Source: Elusimicrobia bacterium RIFCSPLOWO2_02_FULL_39_32
Lineage (GTDB): Bacteria; Elusimicrobiota; Elusimicrobia; 2-02-FULL-39-32
Assembly (NCBI GenBank): GCA_001800135.1
Contig: MGUU01000008.1
Span: forward strand, 88,425 to 152,424
Reading direction: 5' to 3'
Length of the DNA: 64,000 nt
The notes beneath the pieces are model-generated. The model did no database searches. It worked only from the letters and a program-made list of their open reading frames with translations, and was not told the DNA's origin. The position numbers and the translations under genes were made by a program. Positions 16,262 through 26,237 of this stretch are shown here, piece by piece (the first letter of the stretch is position 1; each line of letters begins with the position of its first letter).

Positions 16262-17739
16262 CTCCAGAACTAAAAATTTTTAAAAGCTTAAGCAAAAAAT
16301 ATTCTCTGGTGCCTGTTTGCTTAGAGTGCTCAGCTGATTGTGACACCCCTGTCACGGTTTTTCTAAAGGTTGCGGCTCAAAAAAAATATAGCGCTCTTTT
16401 AGAAAGCGTGGAGGGAGGGGAAAAATTCGGACGATATTCCTTTATTGCGCTCAGCGATCACTTTAGATTTGAATCTTATGGAAATAAAATTATCCTAACC
16501 CATTCCGCCAGTGAAAAAAAAGAAATTAGAAAGGCTCAAGCCTTGGCAGAGTTAAAAAAAATATTTAAAGTTTTAAAAGCAGCTCCTCTGCCAGAACTGC
16601 CCCAGTTTTCCGGAGGCGCTGTGGGAATGATCAGCTATGATATGGTTAGGAATTTTGAAAAACTTCCAAATCTTTTACCTAACGACCTCCATCTTCCAGA
16701 TGCTTTGCTTTTATTTACGGATGAGGGGATTGTTTTTGACCATTGGAAACATAAAATGTTTTTAGTTAAATGGAATCTGATTCAAAATCGTTCTGAATTT
16801 CATTTGGAGCAACTTTATAAAAAAGCCCAAGTTTCTTTAAAAAAAATAGAATCTAAAATCCGCGCTGGAAAAACAGTAAGTCCTCTTAAAACTACACAAA
16901 ATAAAAAATTAGAAGATATGCTAAAATCTAATTTTTCTAAAAAAGAATATTGCAAAGCGGTTTTAAAAACAAAAAAATATATTGAAGCAGGGGATGTGAT
17001 CCAAACAGTTCTTTCTCAACGTTTTATGTTGGAGTCTAATGTGGATCCATTCCATGTCTATAGAGCTTTAAGGGTGATCAATCCCTCCCCATATCTATAT
17101 TTCTTTAAATTTAATGATTTTGCTTTAGCTGGCTCAAGTCCGGAGATATTAGTGAGAAAAGAGGGACATACTGCAATAACCCGTCCAATTGCCGGCACCA
17201 GAAAAAGAGGAAAAAATTTGAATCAGGACTTAGCTTTAGAAAAAGAACTTATTTCTGATCCAAAGGAAAGGGCTGAACATTTAATGTTAGTGGATTTGGG
17301 CAGAAATGATTTAGGAAGATGCTGTGAAGCAGGCACTGTAAAAGTAAAAGATTTTATGAGTGTGGAACGCTATTCCCATGTGATGCACCTTGTTTCCACA
17401 GTGGAAGGTTCTTTAAAACCTAAGGAAGATGCTTTTTCTCTTTTTAAAGCCTGTTTTCCAGCAGGCACAGTGACTGGCGCGCCAAAAATTAGAGCCATGG
17501 AGATCATAGAGGAGCTAGAAAAAAAGAAGCGCGCTAGTTATGCTGGTTCTGTGGGTTATTTTTCATATGCAGGAAATATGGACATGGCTATTACCATTAG
17601 AACCATTCTTTTTAAAAAAAATAAAATTTATATACAGGCAGGAGCAGGCATTGTAGCAGATTCAGTTCCTGAGTATGAAGAAAAAGAAACTCGTTCTAAA
17701 GCTAAAGCTATGATTAAGGCATTAGAATGCGCGCTTTAA
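16258..17739 (+). CDS. trpE: Anthranilate synthase component I
   Basis: Chorismate-utilising subunit of anthranilate synthase, first step of tryptophan synthesis, 493 aa. The C-terminal chorismate-binding domain has [28 protein letters not shown] and [13 protein letters not shown]. Near the N-terminus [14 protein letters not shown] takes the place of the usual L-L-E-S tryptophan-inhibition motif, so feedback control may be modified. It starts by a 4-nt overlap with lepB. No leader peptide or attenuator can be placed upstream, as there is no free space. Confidence 0.96.
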   Translation: MTPELKIFKSLSKKYSLVPVCLECSADCDTPVTVFLKVAAQKKYSALLESVEGGEKFGRYSFIALSDHFRFESYGNKIILTHSASEKKEIRKAQALAELKKIFKVLKAAPLPELPQFSGGAVGMISYDMVRNFEKLPNLLPNDLHLPDALLLFTDEGIVFDHWKHKMFLVKWNLIQNRSEFHLEQLYKKAQVSLKKIESKIRAGKTVSPLKTTQNKKLEDMLKSNFSKKEYCKAVLKTKKYIEAGDVIQTVLSQRFMLESNVDPFHVYRALRVINPSPYLYFFKFNDFALAGSSPEILVRKEGHTAITRPIAGTRKRGKNLNQDLALEKELISDPKERAEHLMLVDLGRNDLGRCCEAGTVKVKDFMSVERYSHVMHLVSTVEGSLKPKEDAFSLFKACFPAGTVTGAPKIRAMEIIEELEKKKRASYAGSVGYFSYAGNMDMAITIRTILFKKNKIYIQAGAGIVADSVPEYEEKETRSKAKAMIKALECAL

Positions 17740-17744
17740 ACAAA

Positions 17745-18332
17745 ATGATTCTGGTCATAGATAATTTTGACTCTTTTACTTATAATCTTGTGCAAATTTT
17801 AGGTGAAATTGTAAAAAAAGAGAAAAAAATCCTGATTTTTAGAAATAACCAGCTTACTTTGCAACAAATTGAAAAAATGAATCCAAATTCTATTGTTATT
17901 TCCCCGGGACCATGCACTCCCAATGAAGCCGGAATTTCTACTTCAATTTTTCAACATTTCCATAAAAAAAAGCCTATTCTTGGGGTTTGCTTAGGACACC
18001 AATGTTTGGGAGCCGCATTTGGCGGAAAAATCGTTCGGGCAGAGAAGTTAATGCATGGAAAAACATCAGAAATTTATCATCAGGGCATTTCTATTTTTAA
18101 AGGCATAAAAAATCCATTTACCGCAACACGCTACCACTCTCTTTTAGTGGAAAAGAAAAGTTGCCCGAAATCTTTAAAAGTGACTGCCTGGACCAAAGAA
18201 GGAGAAATCATGGGACTCATGCATCGAGATTTCCCTTGGATCGTTGGAGTTCAGTTTCATCCGGAATCTATTTTAACTTTGGAAGGAAAAAAAATAATAT
18301 CGAACTTTCTTAAAATATTGCCTCACAAATGA
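17745..18332 (+). CDS. trpG: Anthranilate synthase component II (glutamine amidotransferase)
   Basis: Glutaminase partner of TrpE, 195 aa, class I amidotransferase. The N-terminus MILVIDNFDSFTYNLVQ is canonical and decides the start at 17745 rather than an in-frame ATG at 17727. Triad residues are the Cys in GVCLGHQCLG and the His/Glu in VQFHPESIL. The enzyme could also serve p-aminobenzoate synthesis, but location between trpE and trpD supports the tryptophan role. It overlaps trpD by 4 nt. Confidence 0.95.
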   Translation: MILVIDNFDSFTYNLVQILGEIVKKEKKILIFRNNQLTLQQIEKMNPNSIVISPGPCTPNEAGISTSIFQHFHKKKPILGVCLGHQCLGAAFGGKIVRAEKLMHGKTSEIYHQGISIFKGIKNPFTATRYHSLLVEKKSCPKSLKVTAWTKEGEIMGLMHRDFPWIVGVQFHPESILTLEGKKIISNFLKILPHK

Positions 18333-19366
18333 ATCATTTTTCTTCACTCATAGAACAGTTACTTTCTGGATCCCATTTAACAGAGGGCAATGCTTTTTCT
18401 GCCATGCAAAGTATCCTTCAAGGCCAAGTTACACAAGTACAAATGGCGGGGTTTCTCACTGCCTTAAGATCTAAAAAAGAGAACCCCTATGAAATTATAG
18501 GTTTTGTAAAAGCCATGCGAGAATCCATGGTTAAGATTACGCCAAGAGTTCCTCTGGTACTAGATACCTGCGGCACTGGCGGAGATGGAAAAGGGACTTT
18601 TAATATCTCTACCGCAGCTGCTTTTGTAGTTGCAGGAGCAGGAGTTCCAGTGGCAAAACATGGGAATCGTTCTGTCTCTAGCTCTTGCGGCAGCGCAGAT
18701 GTTTTAGAAGCATTGGGAATTAAAATTGACTGCTCCAAAGAACAGGCTGAAAAATGTTTAAATGAAATTGGGATCAGCTTTCTTTTTGCGCCTCTTTATC
18801 ACCCTGCCATGAAAAATGTTGCGCCTGTTCGCAAAGAATTAGGTATTCGAACTATTTTTAATATTTTAGGCCCATTGGTCAATCCAGCTTCTCCCAATGC
18901 TCAAATTATAGGAGTTGCAAATAAAAACATTCAAACCACTCTGGGAATTGCTCTAAGGAAATCAAATCTAGTAGAAAATAAAATCATCTGGATTATTCAT
19001 GATTCAGGTTACGATGAGATCATACTTTCTGAAAAAGGGTTTGGATTAGAAATTAGGGGAAAAAAATTAACAGGCAAAACCTTAACCGCAAGTGAATTTG
19101 GACTTCAAATGATAGACCCAAAAGATTTAGGAGGAGGGGATGCTAAAAAAAATGCGGAACTTCTTAAAAACATTCTTTCAGGTCTAAAACATCCTTTAAA
19201 AAATGTTATTCTTGCAAATGCTGCTTGCGCTCTATTTTGCGCAGACCAAATCTCCATAAACCAATATAAAACTTTAAAGGATGCTGTATCCCATGCAAAA
19301 GAGTCTCTTGAAAAAGGAGCGGCTCTTAAGAAATTAGAAAATTTAATTGAATGGAGTAATCGCTGA
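18329..19366 (+). CDS. trpD: Anthranilate phosphoribosyltransferase
   Basis: Transfers phosphoribose from PRPP to anthranilate, 345 aa, separate from trpG as in most bacteria outside the enterics. The PRPP-binding GTGGDGKGTFNIS and the anthranilate-site KHGNRSVSSSCGSADVLEALG are intact. It overlaps trpG by 4 nt. Its last two codons and stop (cgctga, 19361-19366) lie inside the left arm of hairpin element copy 2, which separates it from trpC. Confidence 0.96.
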   Translation: MNHFSSLIEQLLSGSHLTEGNAFSAMQSILQGQVTQVQMAGFLTALRSKKENPYEIIGFVKAMRESMVKITPRVPLVLDTCGTGGDGKGTFNISTAAAFVVAGAGVPVAKHGNRSVSSSCGSADVLEALGIKIDCSKEQAEKCLNEIGISFLFAPLYHPAMKNVAPVRKELGIRTIFNILGPLVNPASPNAQIIGVANKNIQTTLGIALRKSNLVENKIIWIIHDSGYDEIILSEKGFGLEIRGKKLTGKTLTASEFGLQMIDPKDLGGGDAKKNAELLKNILSGLKHPLKNVILANAACALFCADQISINQYKTLKDAVSHAKESLEKGAALKKLENLIEWSNR

Positions 19367-19491
19367 TCAAGATGATAAATTCTTCTTCTTGGAGACGTTC
19401 GCCAGAGCTCACTCTACCAAAAATTTTTAACAGAAAGAGAGTAAAAATTTTTTCAGGCTCCAAGAAGAAGAATTTATCATCTTGATCAGCG
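19361..19491 (+). repeat. Hairpin element copy 2, inside the trp operon
   Basis: A perfect 34-bp inverted repeat (left arm 19361-19394, right arm 19458-19491) encloses a 63-bp core (19395-19457) of exactly the same length as copy 1. The core begins acgttcgccagagctc and contains ccaaaaatttttaac and agagagtaaaaattttt, which can pair with each other as an inner hairpin. The left arm covers the trpD stop codon and the right arm ends 22 nt before the trpC ATG. Transcripts would fold into a very stable long stem between trpD and trpC. Confidence 0.92.
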
Positions 19492-19513
19492 GCCATCCAT
19501 ATCAATTCTCATA

Positions 19514-20299
19514 ATGAACATATTAGAAAAAATTGTTGCTCTTAAAAAAAAGAGCTTAAAGGTATCAAAGGAAAAAATTCCTTTGAAAAAATTAATTGTT
19601 GAATGTGAAAAAAGAAAAAAACCATCTTCTTTTAGAAACGCAATCTCTCTGCCTAATGAGCTTTCTATTATTGCGGAAATGAAAAAACAGAGTCCCTCAG
19701 CAGGATTGTTGGTCAAAGACTATTCTCCGGTTCAAATAGGAAAGCGTTATGAGGCTTGCGGCGCTAGAGCTCTCTCTATTCTCACAGAAGAAAATTTTTT
19801 CTTAGGAAGCCCAGATCACCTTAAAAAAGTGGCGGAATCTGTAAACCTGCCAATTTTGCGCAAAGATTTTATTATTGATCCTTATCAAATTTACGAATCT
19901 TTAGTCTTAGGAGCAGATGCGATATTGCTCATTATCTCAATCCTTACAACATCCAACTATTTAAAATTAATACAATTAAGCAAAGAACTTCAATTAGATG
20001 CTTTGGTTGAAGTCCACACAGAAGAGGAACTAAAAATAGCGCTTAAAGGGGATCCTAATTTGATTGGCATCAATAATAGGGATCTTAAAAATTTATCTTG
20101 CGATCTTAAGACAACTTTCAAACTTAAAAAAAAGATTCCAAAAGGGATTACGACCGTATCAGAAAGCGGGATTAAAAGCGTGGAGGATATAAATAAGCTA
20201 AAATCAGCGGGAATTCAGGCAGCGCTCATTGGAGAGACTTTATTGAAAAAAGAAAAAAAAGAACAAATTCTATCTTCTTTAGTAAAAGCAGGCTTATGA
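19514..20299 (+). CDS. trpC: Indole-3-glycerol-phosphate synthase
   Basis: TIM-barrel enzyme forming indoleglycerol phosphate from CdRP, 261 aa, not fused to TrpF. The catalytic segment IIAEMKKQSPSAG, the LRKDFIIDPYQI stretch, GINNRDLKN and TVSESGIKS are all typical. Translation starts 22 nt after the right arm of hairpin element copy 2, with no strong ribosome site visible, so expression may be affected by that structure. It overlaps trpF by 4 nt. Confidence 0.96.
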   Translation: MNILEKIVALKKKSLKVSKEKIPLKKLIVECEKRKKPSSFRNAISLPNELSIIAEMKKQSPSAGLLVKDYSPVQIGKRYEACGARALSILTEENFFLGSPDHLKKVAESVNLPILRKDFIIDPYQIYESLVLGADAILLIISILTTSNYLKLIQLSKELQLDALVEVHTEEELKIALKGDPNLIGINNRDLKNLSCDLKTTFKLKKKIPKGITTVSESGIKSVEDINKLKSAGIQAALIGETLLKKEKKEQILSSLVKAGL

Positions 20300-20949
20300 A
20301 AAATAAAAATGTATTAGTAAAAATATGTGGGATTACCAATACAGAAGATGCTGTCTGGGCTGCAAATTTAGGAGCGGATTTTATTGGATTAAACTTTAGC
20401 GCATTAAGTAAACGCAAAATCAGCTTGGAAAAAGCTAAAGAAATTACTGAACAGCTGCCAAATTTTGTAAAAGTGGTGGGTGTATTTCTAGATCCCTTGC
20501 TCCCTGAACTGGAAAAAATTATAAAAACTGTAAAAATTTCTGTGATTCAACTGCATGGAAATGAATCTCCAGAAACTACAAAAGAAATTAAAGAAAAGTT
20601 TGGGCTGGAACTCTGGAAAGCGATTCGCTTAAGCAATGAGAATTCTTTAAACTCAATCCAAAGCTTCTGCGGAATTATAGATTCTTTAATGCTAGATACT
20701 TTTAAAGAAGAAGAGCCCGGTGGAACTGGCCAAACTTTTGACTGGGACTTAAGTCTTAAGGCTAAAAATTATAATGTGCCGCTTATTTTAGCAGGGGGGT
20801 TAAATCCAGATAATGTTCAGGCTGCAATTAAGAAAGTAGATCCAAAAGGGGTAGATGTTGCCAGCGGTGTGGAAAAAGAAAATCATCCAAGAAAAAAAGA
20901 TATTGAAAAATTAAGACTCTTTATTCAAAAAGCAAAGGGGCTTCTATAA
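20296..20949 (+). CDS. trpF: Phosphoribosylanthranilate isomerase
   Basis: TIM-barrel Amadori isomerase converting PRA to CdRP, 217 aa. The catalytic Cys is in [12 protein letters not shown] and the general-acid Asp region in [20 protein letters not shown]; the phosphate-site [10 protein letters not shown] and VDVASGVE follow. It overlaps trpC by 4 nt, and its stop shares one base with the trpB ATG (TAATG), a classic coupling arrangement. Confidence 0.96.
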   Translation: MKNKNVLVKICGITNTEDAVWAANLGADFIGLNFSALSKRKISLEKAKEITEQLPNFVKVVGVFLDPLLPELEKIIKTVKISVIQLHGNESPETTKEIKEKFGLELWKAIRLSNENSLNSIQSFCGIIDSLMLDTFKEEEPGGTGQTFDWDLSLKAKNYNVPLILAGGLNPDNVQAAIKKVDPKGVDVASGVEKENHPRKKDIEKLRLFIQKAKGLL

Positions 20950-22145
20950 TGCATTTACCGGATCATCAGGGTCATTTTGGAATTTTTGGAGGACGCTATG
21001 TTCCTGAAACCCTGGTAAGCGCTTTAGAAGAACTTACCCTTGCCTATAAGACAATCTCTTTTTCTTTAGAATTTCAAAAAGAACTGCAAAACCTTCTTTC
21101 TCACTATGCAGGAAGACCAACCCCTTTATTTTTTGCTAAAAATCTCACTTCTTATTTTAAAGGAGCAAAAATCTATCTTAAGAGAGAAGATCTTACCCAT
21201 ACCGGCTCTCACAAAATTAATAATACTTTAGGTCAATGTCTCTTAGCAAAAAAAATGGGGAAAAAAAGAGTGATTGCTGAAACTGGCGCGGGACAACATG
21301 GAGTAGCCACAGCCACAGCTTGCAGTCTTCTAGGGTTAGAGTGTGTAGTCTATATGGGAGAGGAAGATACTCGGCGCCAAAGTTTAAATCTTTTCCGCAT
21401 GAGACTCTTGGGAGCAAAAGTAGTGCCAGTATCCTCAGGCAGCAAAACTCTTAAAGATGCGATTAACCAAGCGATGCGAGACTGGGTCACGAATGTGCGC
21501 AATACTTTTTATTGCTTAGGATCAGTGGTAGGCCCTCATCCTTACCCCTGGATGGTGCGAAATTTTCAATCTATTATTGGAAAAGAAACCTATTCCCAAA
21601 TCTTAAAATTAGAAGGTAAACTGCCCAGTCTTCTTTTAGCCTGTGTGGGAGGCGGATCAAATTCAATAGGTTTATTTCATCCCTTTTATCGTCATAAAAA
21701 AGTAAAATTTATTGGAGTTGAAGCTGCGGGTAAAGGGATCCATACATCTTTCCACGCAGCAACCCTATCCAAAGGTCATCCCGGTATTTTGCATGGAGCC
21801 TTATCCTATGTGCTTCAGGATAAAGAGGGACAGATCCAACCAACCCACTCTATTTCTGCAGGATTAGATTATCCCGGTGTGGGTCCGGAACATTCCTTTT
21901 ACAAAAATTCAGGACGAGCAAAATATGTTTCAATTAAAGATGAAGAGGCTTTAAATGGACTTTTGTTGCTCTCTAAAATGGAAGGGATCATCCCTGCGCT
22001 TGAATCAGCCCATGCCATTGGTTATTTAAAAAAGGTGGCGCCCCAACTTTCTAAAAATGAGATTGTGATCGTATGTCTCTCTGGACGGGGAGACAAGGAT
22101 GTGGCAGAAGTTCAAAAATGGATTTCAAATGGATCGGATCAGTAA
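20949..22145 (+). CDS. trpB: Tryptophan synthase beta chain
   Basis: PLP enzyme condensing indole with serine, 398 aa, of the TrpB1 type that works with TrpA. The PLP lysine is K89 in [14 protein letters not shown]; the phosphate-binding [11 protein letters not shown] and the catalytic Glu region [13 protein letters not shown] are intact. It overlaps trpA by about 14 nt. Length and motifs are fully normal. Confidence 0.97.
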   Translation: MHLPDHQGHFGIFGGRYVPETLVSALEELTLAYKTISFSLEFQKELQNLLSHYAGRPTPLFFAKNLTSYFKGAKIYLKREDLTHTGSHKINNTLGQCLLAKKMGKKRVIAETGAGQHGVATATACSLLGLECVVYMGEEDTRRQSLNLFRMRLLGAKVVPVSSGSKTLKDAINQAMRDWVTNVRNTFYCLGSVVGPHPYPWMVRNFQSIIGKETYSQILKLEGKLPSLLLACVGGGSNSIGLFHPFYRHKKVKFIGVEAAGKGIHTSFHAATLSKGHPGILHGALSYVLQDKEGQIQPTHSISAGLDYPGVGPEHSFYKNSGRAKYVSIKDEEALNGLLLLSKMEGIIPALESAHAIGYLKKVAPQLSKNEIVIVCLSGRGDKDVAEVQKWISNGSDQ

Positions 22146-22926
22146 AAAATTTAAGCAGCTAAAAGACAAAAAAAAGGCATTGTCAATTTTTCTTACTCTT
22201 GGATTTCCCAATCTTAAGATGACAGAAAAATTAGTTCTTGCCTTAGAGGAAAGCGGAGCTGACCTTTTTGAAATTGGCATGCCTTTTTCTGACCCAATTG
22301 CTGATGGTCCAGCCATTCAGCAATCTTCAGAAATAGCTTTAAAAAATGGAGTGGAATGGAAACATTTGATCCAGCTGGGAAAGAATTTGCGCAAAAAAAC
22401 AGACGTGCCTCTTATTCTCATGAGTTATTCTAACCCGCTTTATCACAAAGGATGGAACAAAAGCGCCAAAGATTTAAAAACAGCTGGTTTTGATGGAGTG
22501 ATTCTTCCTGATCTTATTCCAGAAGAAAATGAGGAAGCTAAAAATGCGTTTACAAAGTATGATCTTTCTTTAGTTCATCTAGTAGCGCCTACCTCCGGAG
22601 AAGCTAGAGTTAAAAGGATTACAAAAGAATGTTCTGGCTTTGTCTATACAGTTTCAGTCACAGGAGTGACTGGCGCGAGAAAAGAGTTGCCTGTAAAAGA
22701 AGTTTCTAATTTCTTAAAAATAGTTAAAAAAAATTCTTCTTTACCGGTACTCCTTGGGTTTGGGATTTCAAAACCAGAACAACTTTCAAATTTTCAGGAA
22801 GCGGATGGTTTTATTATTGGTTCAGCGCTTGTAGAAATCCTTTTGCAGAAAAAAGAAGATGCCCTGCTTATTGAGGAAGCTAAAAAATTTATCAATTCCT
22901 TTGCAAAAAGTAGATTCATTGTTTAA
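22132..22926 (+). CDS. trpA: Tryptophan synthase alpha chain
   Basis: Cleaves indoleglycerol phosphate and channels indole to TrpB, 264 aa. The catalytic Glu and Asp are in [19 protein letters not shown]; the phosphate site [11 protein letters not shown] and the flexible [11 protein letters not shown] loop are present. Start at ATG 22132 gives the usual N-terminus ([11 protein letters not shown]); an ATG at 22099 further inside trpB is in frame but less likely. The stop codon lies within the left arm of an imperfect hairpin leading to accD. Confidence 0.96.
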   Translation, partial: DRISKKFKQLKDKKKALSIFLTLGFPNLKMTEKLVLALEESGADLFEIGMPFSDPIADGPAIQQSSEIALKNGVEWKHLIQLGKNLRKKTDVPLILMSYSNPLYHKGWNKSAKDLKTAGFDGVILPDLIPEENEEAKNAFTKYDLSLVHLVAPTSGEARVKRITKECSGFVYTVSVTGVTGARKELPVKEVSNFLKIVKKNSSLPVLLGFGISKPEQLSNFQEADGFIIGSALVEILLQKKEDALLIEEAKKFINSFAKSRFIV

Positions 22927-22987
22927 CCGAAATGATGCATTAGGGACGGAGAACCAAGACGAAAAATATGGGTCATCTCGGTTTAAG
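22921..22987 (+). repeat. Imperfect hairpin over the trpA stop codon
   Basis: gtttaaccgaaatga (22921-22935) pairs with tcatctcggtttaag (22973-22987) at 12 of 15 positions around a 37-nt loop. As in the three hairpin elements, one arm covers the stop codon of the upstream gene (22924-22926). The loop is unrelated in any clear way to the 63-bp core, so this may be a decayed relative or an independent structure. Confidence 0.45.
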
Positions 22988-23003
22988 ATCAAGGAGCAAA
23001 CCT

Positions 23004-23891
23004 ATGGCTGAAAACACTAAAAATGAAGGTCTCTGGATTGAATGTCCTCGCTGCGCGCAAATTATCTATAAAAAAGAGCTGAATGAAAATTTTAAAATCT
23101 GCCCTAAATGTAATTCCTACCTGCGCATGAACGCAAAAGAAAGGCTCTGCCTTCTTTTAGACAAAAAAGAAGATGGGACCCCTATTTTTGAAGAATTCGC
23201 GGCGAATCTTGCATCTCAAGATCCTTTAGATTTTGGAGAGCTAAATAAAGCTAAACATCCTGCTAAAGAAAGTCCTAAATTTAAGTCATCTTATCTTCTA
23301 AAGCTAGCTGCTGAACAAAAAAAAACCAGCAGCCTAGAGGCGGTCATTTGCGGAGAAGGAAAAATAGGAAACCATAACATAAGCATTGCGCTTCTTAACT
23401 TTGAATTTATGGGCGGCAGCATGGGTTCTGTGGTAGGGGAAAAAGTGACAAAAGCGATTGAATTTTCACTTGAGAAAAAAATCCCATTGCTGCTTGTTTC
23501 TTCCTCCGGTGGAGCTCGCATGCAAGAGGGGGTTCTTTCCTTGATGCAAATGGCAAAAACATCCTGCGCCTTAAGCAGGCTGGATGAAAATAAAATTCTG
23601 GTTTTATCTTTGCTTACTGATCCCACCACTGGAGGAGTCACAGCTTCTTTTTCTATGTTAGGAGATCTATTGATCTCAGAGCCAAAAGCGCTGATCGCTT
23701 TTGCCGGCCCAAGAGTGATTGAACAGACCATTCGTCAAAAACTCCCGGAAGGGTTTCAACAATCAGAATTTTTGCTTAAACACGGCATGATGGACTGCAT
23801 TTTTGAAAGAAAAGATTTAAGATCAAAACTGATTACCTTCTTAGATTTCTTTAACTCAACAAAACAGTTCACTTCTCTAAATATCTCTTAA
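23004..23891 (+). CDS. accD: Acetyl-CoA carboxylase carboxyltransferase subunit beta
   Basis: Carboxyltransferase beta subunit for malonyl-CoA synthesis, 295 aa. A four-cysteine zinc ribbon (C14, C17, C33, C36) is followed by the crotonase-like carboxyltransferase domain (GGSMGSVVGEKV, LLLVSSSGGARMQEG, DPTTGGVTASF, FAGPRVIEQT). ATG 23004 is chosen because aaggag lies 7 nt upstream (22991-22996); an in-frame ATG at 22968 lies in the hairpin loop. The partner accA is not in the window. The trpFBA-accD-folC order is common in diverse diderms. Confidence 0.96.
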   Translation: MAENTKNEGLWIECPRCAQIIYKKELNENFKICPKCNSYLRMNAKERLCLLLDKKEDGTPIFEEFAANLASQDPLDFGELNKAKHPAKESPKFKSSYLLKLAAEQKKTSSLEAVICGEGKIGNHNISIALLNFEFMGGSMGSVVGEKVTKAIEFSLEKKIPLLLVSSSGGARMQEGVLSLMQMAKTSCALSRLDENKILVLSLLTDPTTGGVTASFSMLGDLLISEPKALIAFAGPRVIEQTIRQKLPEGFQQSEFLLKHGMMDCIFERKDLRSKLITFLDFFNSTKQFTSLNIS

Positions 23892-23977
23892 ACCCGAATA
23901 TTACACTTAGTTGTCACCAATTGGCGCACATCCTAAAAACCATGAAAATAAAAACTTTTTATTAAAGATCATTTCTC

Positions 23978-25228
23978 ATGCTTACAAAAGAGGCACTTAA
24001 TTCACTTGACAAGCGGGGAATAAAACCCGGTTTAGGAAGAATGAGAAAACTCCTTGAACTGCTGGACCATCCTGAAAAAAAAATTAGAGCCATTCATGTC
24101 ACAGGCACCAATGGAAAGGGGTCCGTCTGCGCCATGTTAGAGATGATTTTACGTTCCAGCGGCTATAAAACAGCTCTCTACACCTCGCCTCATCTTTTAG
24201 ATGTTCGTGAGCGCATCCAAGTTGCAGGGAAAAAAATAAACTTAAATGATTTTGACACTTGGCTTCATACTATTCTAAAAAAGGCAAAATCCTTAAAACA
24301 GGAACTTACCTTCTTTGAGGTCTTGACTGCAATCGCATTTTCCTATTTTGCTCATAGAAAAATAGAGATAGCAGTCATAGAAGTGGGATTGGGAGGGCGT
24401 TGGGATGCGACTAATCTAATTCCTAAACCAGAAATTTCCATCATTACTAACATATCCCTAGAACATACAGACTATCTTGGGGCTTCCACCATAAAAATCA
24501 CAAAAGAAAAGTGCGGAATTATCAAAAAAAATGGAATCTGCATTACAGGATTGGAACAAGGATCATTATTGCGAGAAATACGGGAAAACTGCAGAAAAAA
24601 AAATTCAAAATTAATTACAATTCTTAATTCTAAAACCATGCCTAACTGTAATCTTAAAGGTTTTTATCAAGCAAAAAATATTCAAATTGTTTTGAAAGCT
24701 GCTGAGGTTCTTAAAAAACAAGGATGGGTTATCCCAGAAAGGGCTCTAATCCAAGGCATTCAAAATGTTCACTGGCCCTGCAGGTTTGATTGGAAAAAAC
24801 TAAAAATCAGTCAAAAAGAAATCCCCATACTTTTAGATGTCGCTCACAATCCAGGAGCCTGCTTAGGACTTATCGCCTCTATTAAAAAAACAAAATTTAT
24901 TAAAAAAAAATGTTTGCTTATCTTTAATGCTCTTAAAGATAAAGACATCTCCTCCATGGCTAGAACCCTATCAAAAAATTTAAAACTATCCTCTATTTTA
25001 ATCCCTAAATTAAAAACCCTTAGAAGTTCTGAAGTTCTGGATGTTAAAAAAATCTTTAGCCAATTTTTAAACAACTCTAAGATTTACACTTTTACAAATT
25101 TTAATTCTCTTTGGTATACTCTTAAAGAACATAAAAATAGTCTTAAATTTAACTGGATTTTAATCACAGGCTCACACACTCTATGCGCTGAGGGTTTAAA
25201 AAAAATAAAAAGGAGTTGGATAGGATGA
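23978..25228 (+). CDS. folC: Folylpolyglutamate/dihydrofolate synthase
   Basis: Mur-ligase-family ATPase adding glutamate to folates, 416 aa. The ATP-binding loop is HVTGTNGKGSVCAML; TSPHLLDVRERI, GLGGRWDATNLI, TNISLEHTDYLG and LDVAHNPGA are characteristic. The gene follows accD after an 86-nt gap that holds no recognisable element. It overlaps the ROK kinase by 4 nt. Whether it also has dihydrofolate synthase activity cannot be decided here. Confidence 0.93.
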   Translation: MLTKEALNSLDKRGIKPGLGRMRKLLELLDHPEKKIRAIHVTGTNGKGSVCAMLEMILRSSGYKTALYTSPHLLDVRERIQVAGKKINLNDFDTWLHTILKKAKSLKQELTFFEVLTAIAFSYFAHRKIEIAVIEVGLGGRWDATNLIPKPEISIITNISLEHTDYLGASTIKITKEKCGIIKKNGICITGLEQGSLLREIRENCRKKNSKLITILNSKTMPNCNLKGFYQAKNIQIVLKAAEVLKKQGWVIPERALIQGIQNVHWPCRFDWKKLKISQKEIPILLDVAHNPGACLGLIASIKKTKFIKKKCLLIFNALKDKDISSMARTLSKNLKLSSILIPKLKTLRSSEVLDVKKIFSQFLNNSKIYTFTNFNSLWYTLKEHKNSLKFNWILITGSHTLCAEGLKKIKRSWIG

Positions 25229-26187
25229 AAAAAGAGTCTCAAGTTCTGGTTGGAATGGACTGCGGAGGTACCAATGTTAAATTTGCCATTGTCACACCTG
25301 AAGGAAAAATTTTAGAGTCAAAATGCGCGGCAGTGGATTATAAAGAGCCTGCGGAAAAAGTAATTAAAAAAATATCCTTGGTTTTTAAAAATTTTATTAA
25401 ACAATCTGCTTTTAAAAAAATACAAGGCGTGGGGATCGGCATCGCGGGAGACATAGATCAAAAAAAAGGTTTGGTGCGTTTTTCTCCCAATTTAGGCTGG
25501 AATAACATAAATTTAAGGTGCCTGCTTTCAAAGGAGATCCCTTATCCGCTTTTAATTGAAAATGACGCGAATTGCGCTGCATGGGGAGCCTGGTGGCTAG
25601 ACGCGAAAAAGGACTGTGAAAATTTAATTTGTCTAACCCTTGGAACAGGAATTGGAGGCGGGATCATTTTGAATTCCAAATTATACCGCGGGGCAACAGG
25701 TTCTGCGGGTGAAATTGGTCACATGACCATCCGTTATGATGGACAACCCTGTAAGTGCGGCAACTTTGGCTGCGCAGAAAGTTTCGTTGGCGCATGGGGA
25801 CTTATTCGAGAGGCTGAATCTGGCTTAAAAAGAGAGCTTGCGCCAATTTTAAAAAAAATTTTAAAAGGAGCTCCACAAAAAAAAATTGAACCTAAATCCA
25901 TAGCTGAAGCAGCTAAAGCTGGCGACCCATTCTGCCAGCAATTATGGCAAGATACAGGAGAACGCTTAGGTTCAATCTTATCTAATTGCGTCAATATCTT
26001 TAATCCAGAAAGAATTGTGCTTTGCGGCGGGGTCTCAAAAGCTGGTTCTCTACTTTTAGAACCCGCTCTCCATACCTTAGGCCGAAGAGCATTTGCTATC
26101 CCGGCAAAAAAAGTAAAAGTAACTGTTTCTCAATACGATGAAAATCTAGGAGTTGTAGGAGCTGCTCTACTTTTCCTTGAAAAATGA
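25225..26187 (+). CDS. ROK-family glucokinase
   Basis: Sugar kinase of the ROK family, most likely a glucokinase, 320 aa. The ATP-binding DCGGTN is at residues 12-17, the catalytic Asp in IENDANCAAWG, and LTLGTGIGGGII is the second phosphate motif. The ROK zinc site is intact: H166, then C176, C178 and C183 in CKCGNFGCAE. The ATG at 25225 (ATGA overlap with folC) has aaaggag 9 nt upstream and is preferred over a TTG at 25216. No DNA-binding domain is present, so it is not a ROK repressor. Confidence 0.92.
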   Translation: MKKESQVLVGMDCGGTNVKFAIVTPEGKILESKCAAVDYKEPAEKVIKKISLVFKNFIKQSAFKKIQGVGIGIAGDIDQKKGLVRFSPNLGWNNINLRCLLSKEIPYPLLIENDANCAAWGAWWLDAKKDCENLICLTLGTGIGGGIILNSKLYRGATGSAGEIGHMTIRYDGQPCKCGNFGCAESFVGAWGLIREAESGLKRELAPILKKILKGAPQKKIEPKSIAEAAKAGDPFCQQLWQDTGERLGSILSNCVNIFNPERIVLCGGVSKAGSLLLEPALHTLGRRAFAIPAKKVKVTVSQYDENLGVVGAALLFLEK

Positions 26188-26237
26188 ACCTCCACACCCA
26201 CGAAGGGCGATGAGGGTTCCAACAAAGGAAAACACTA

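Noticed and set aside
26188..26237. Short inverted repeat (gaacc...ggttc) after the ROK kinase stop
   Set aside because: Only about 5 paired bases; below what I would report as an element.
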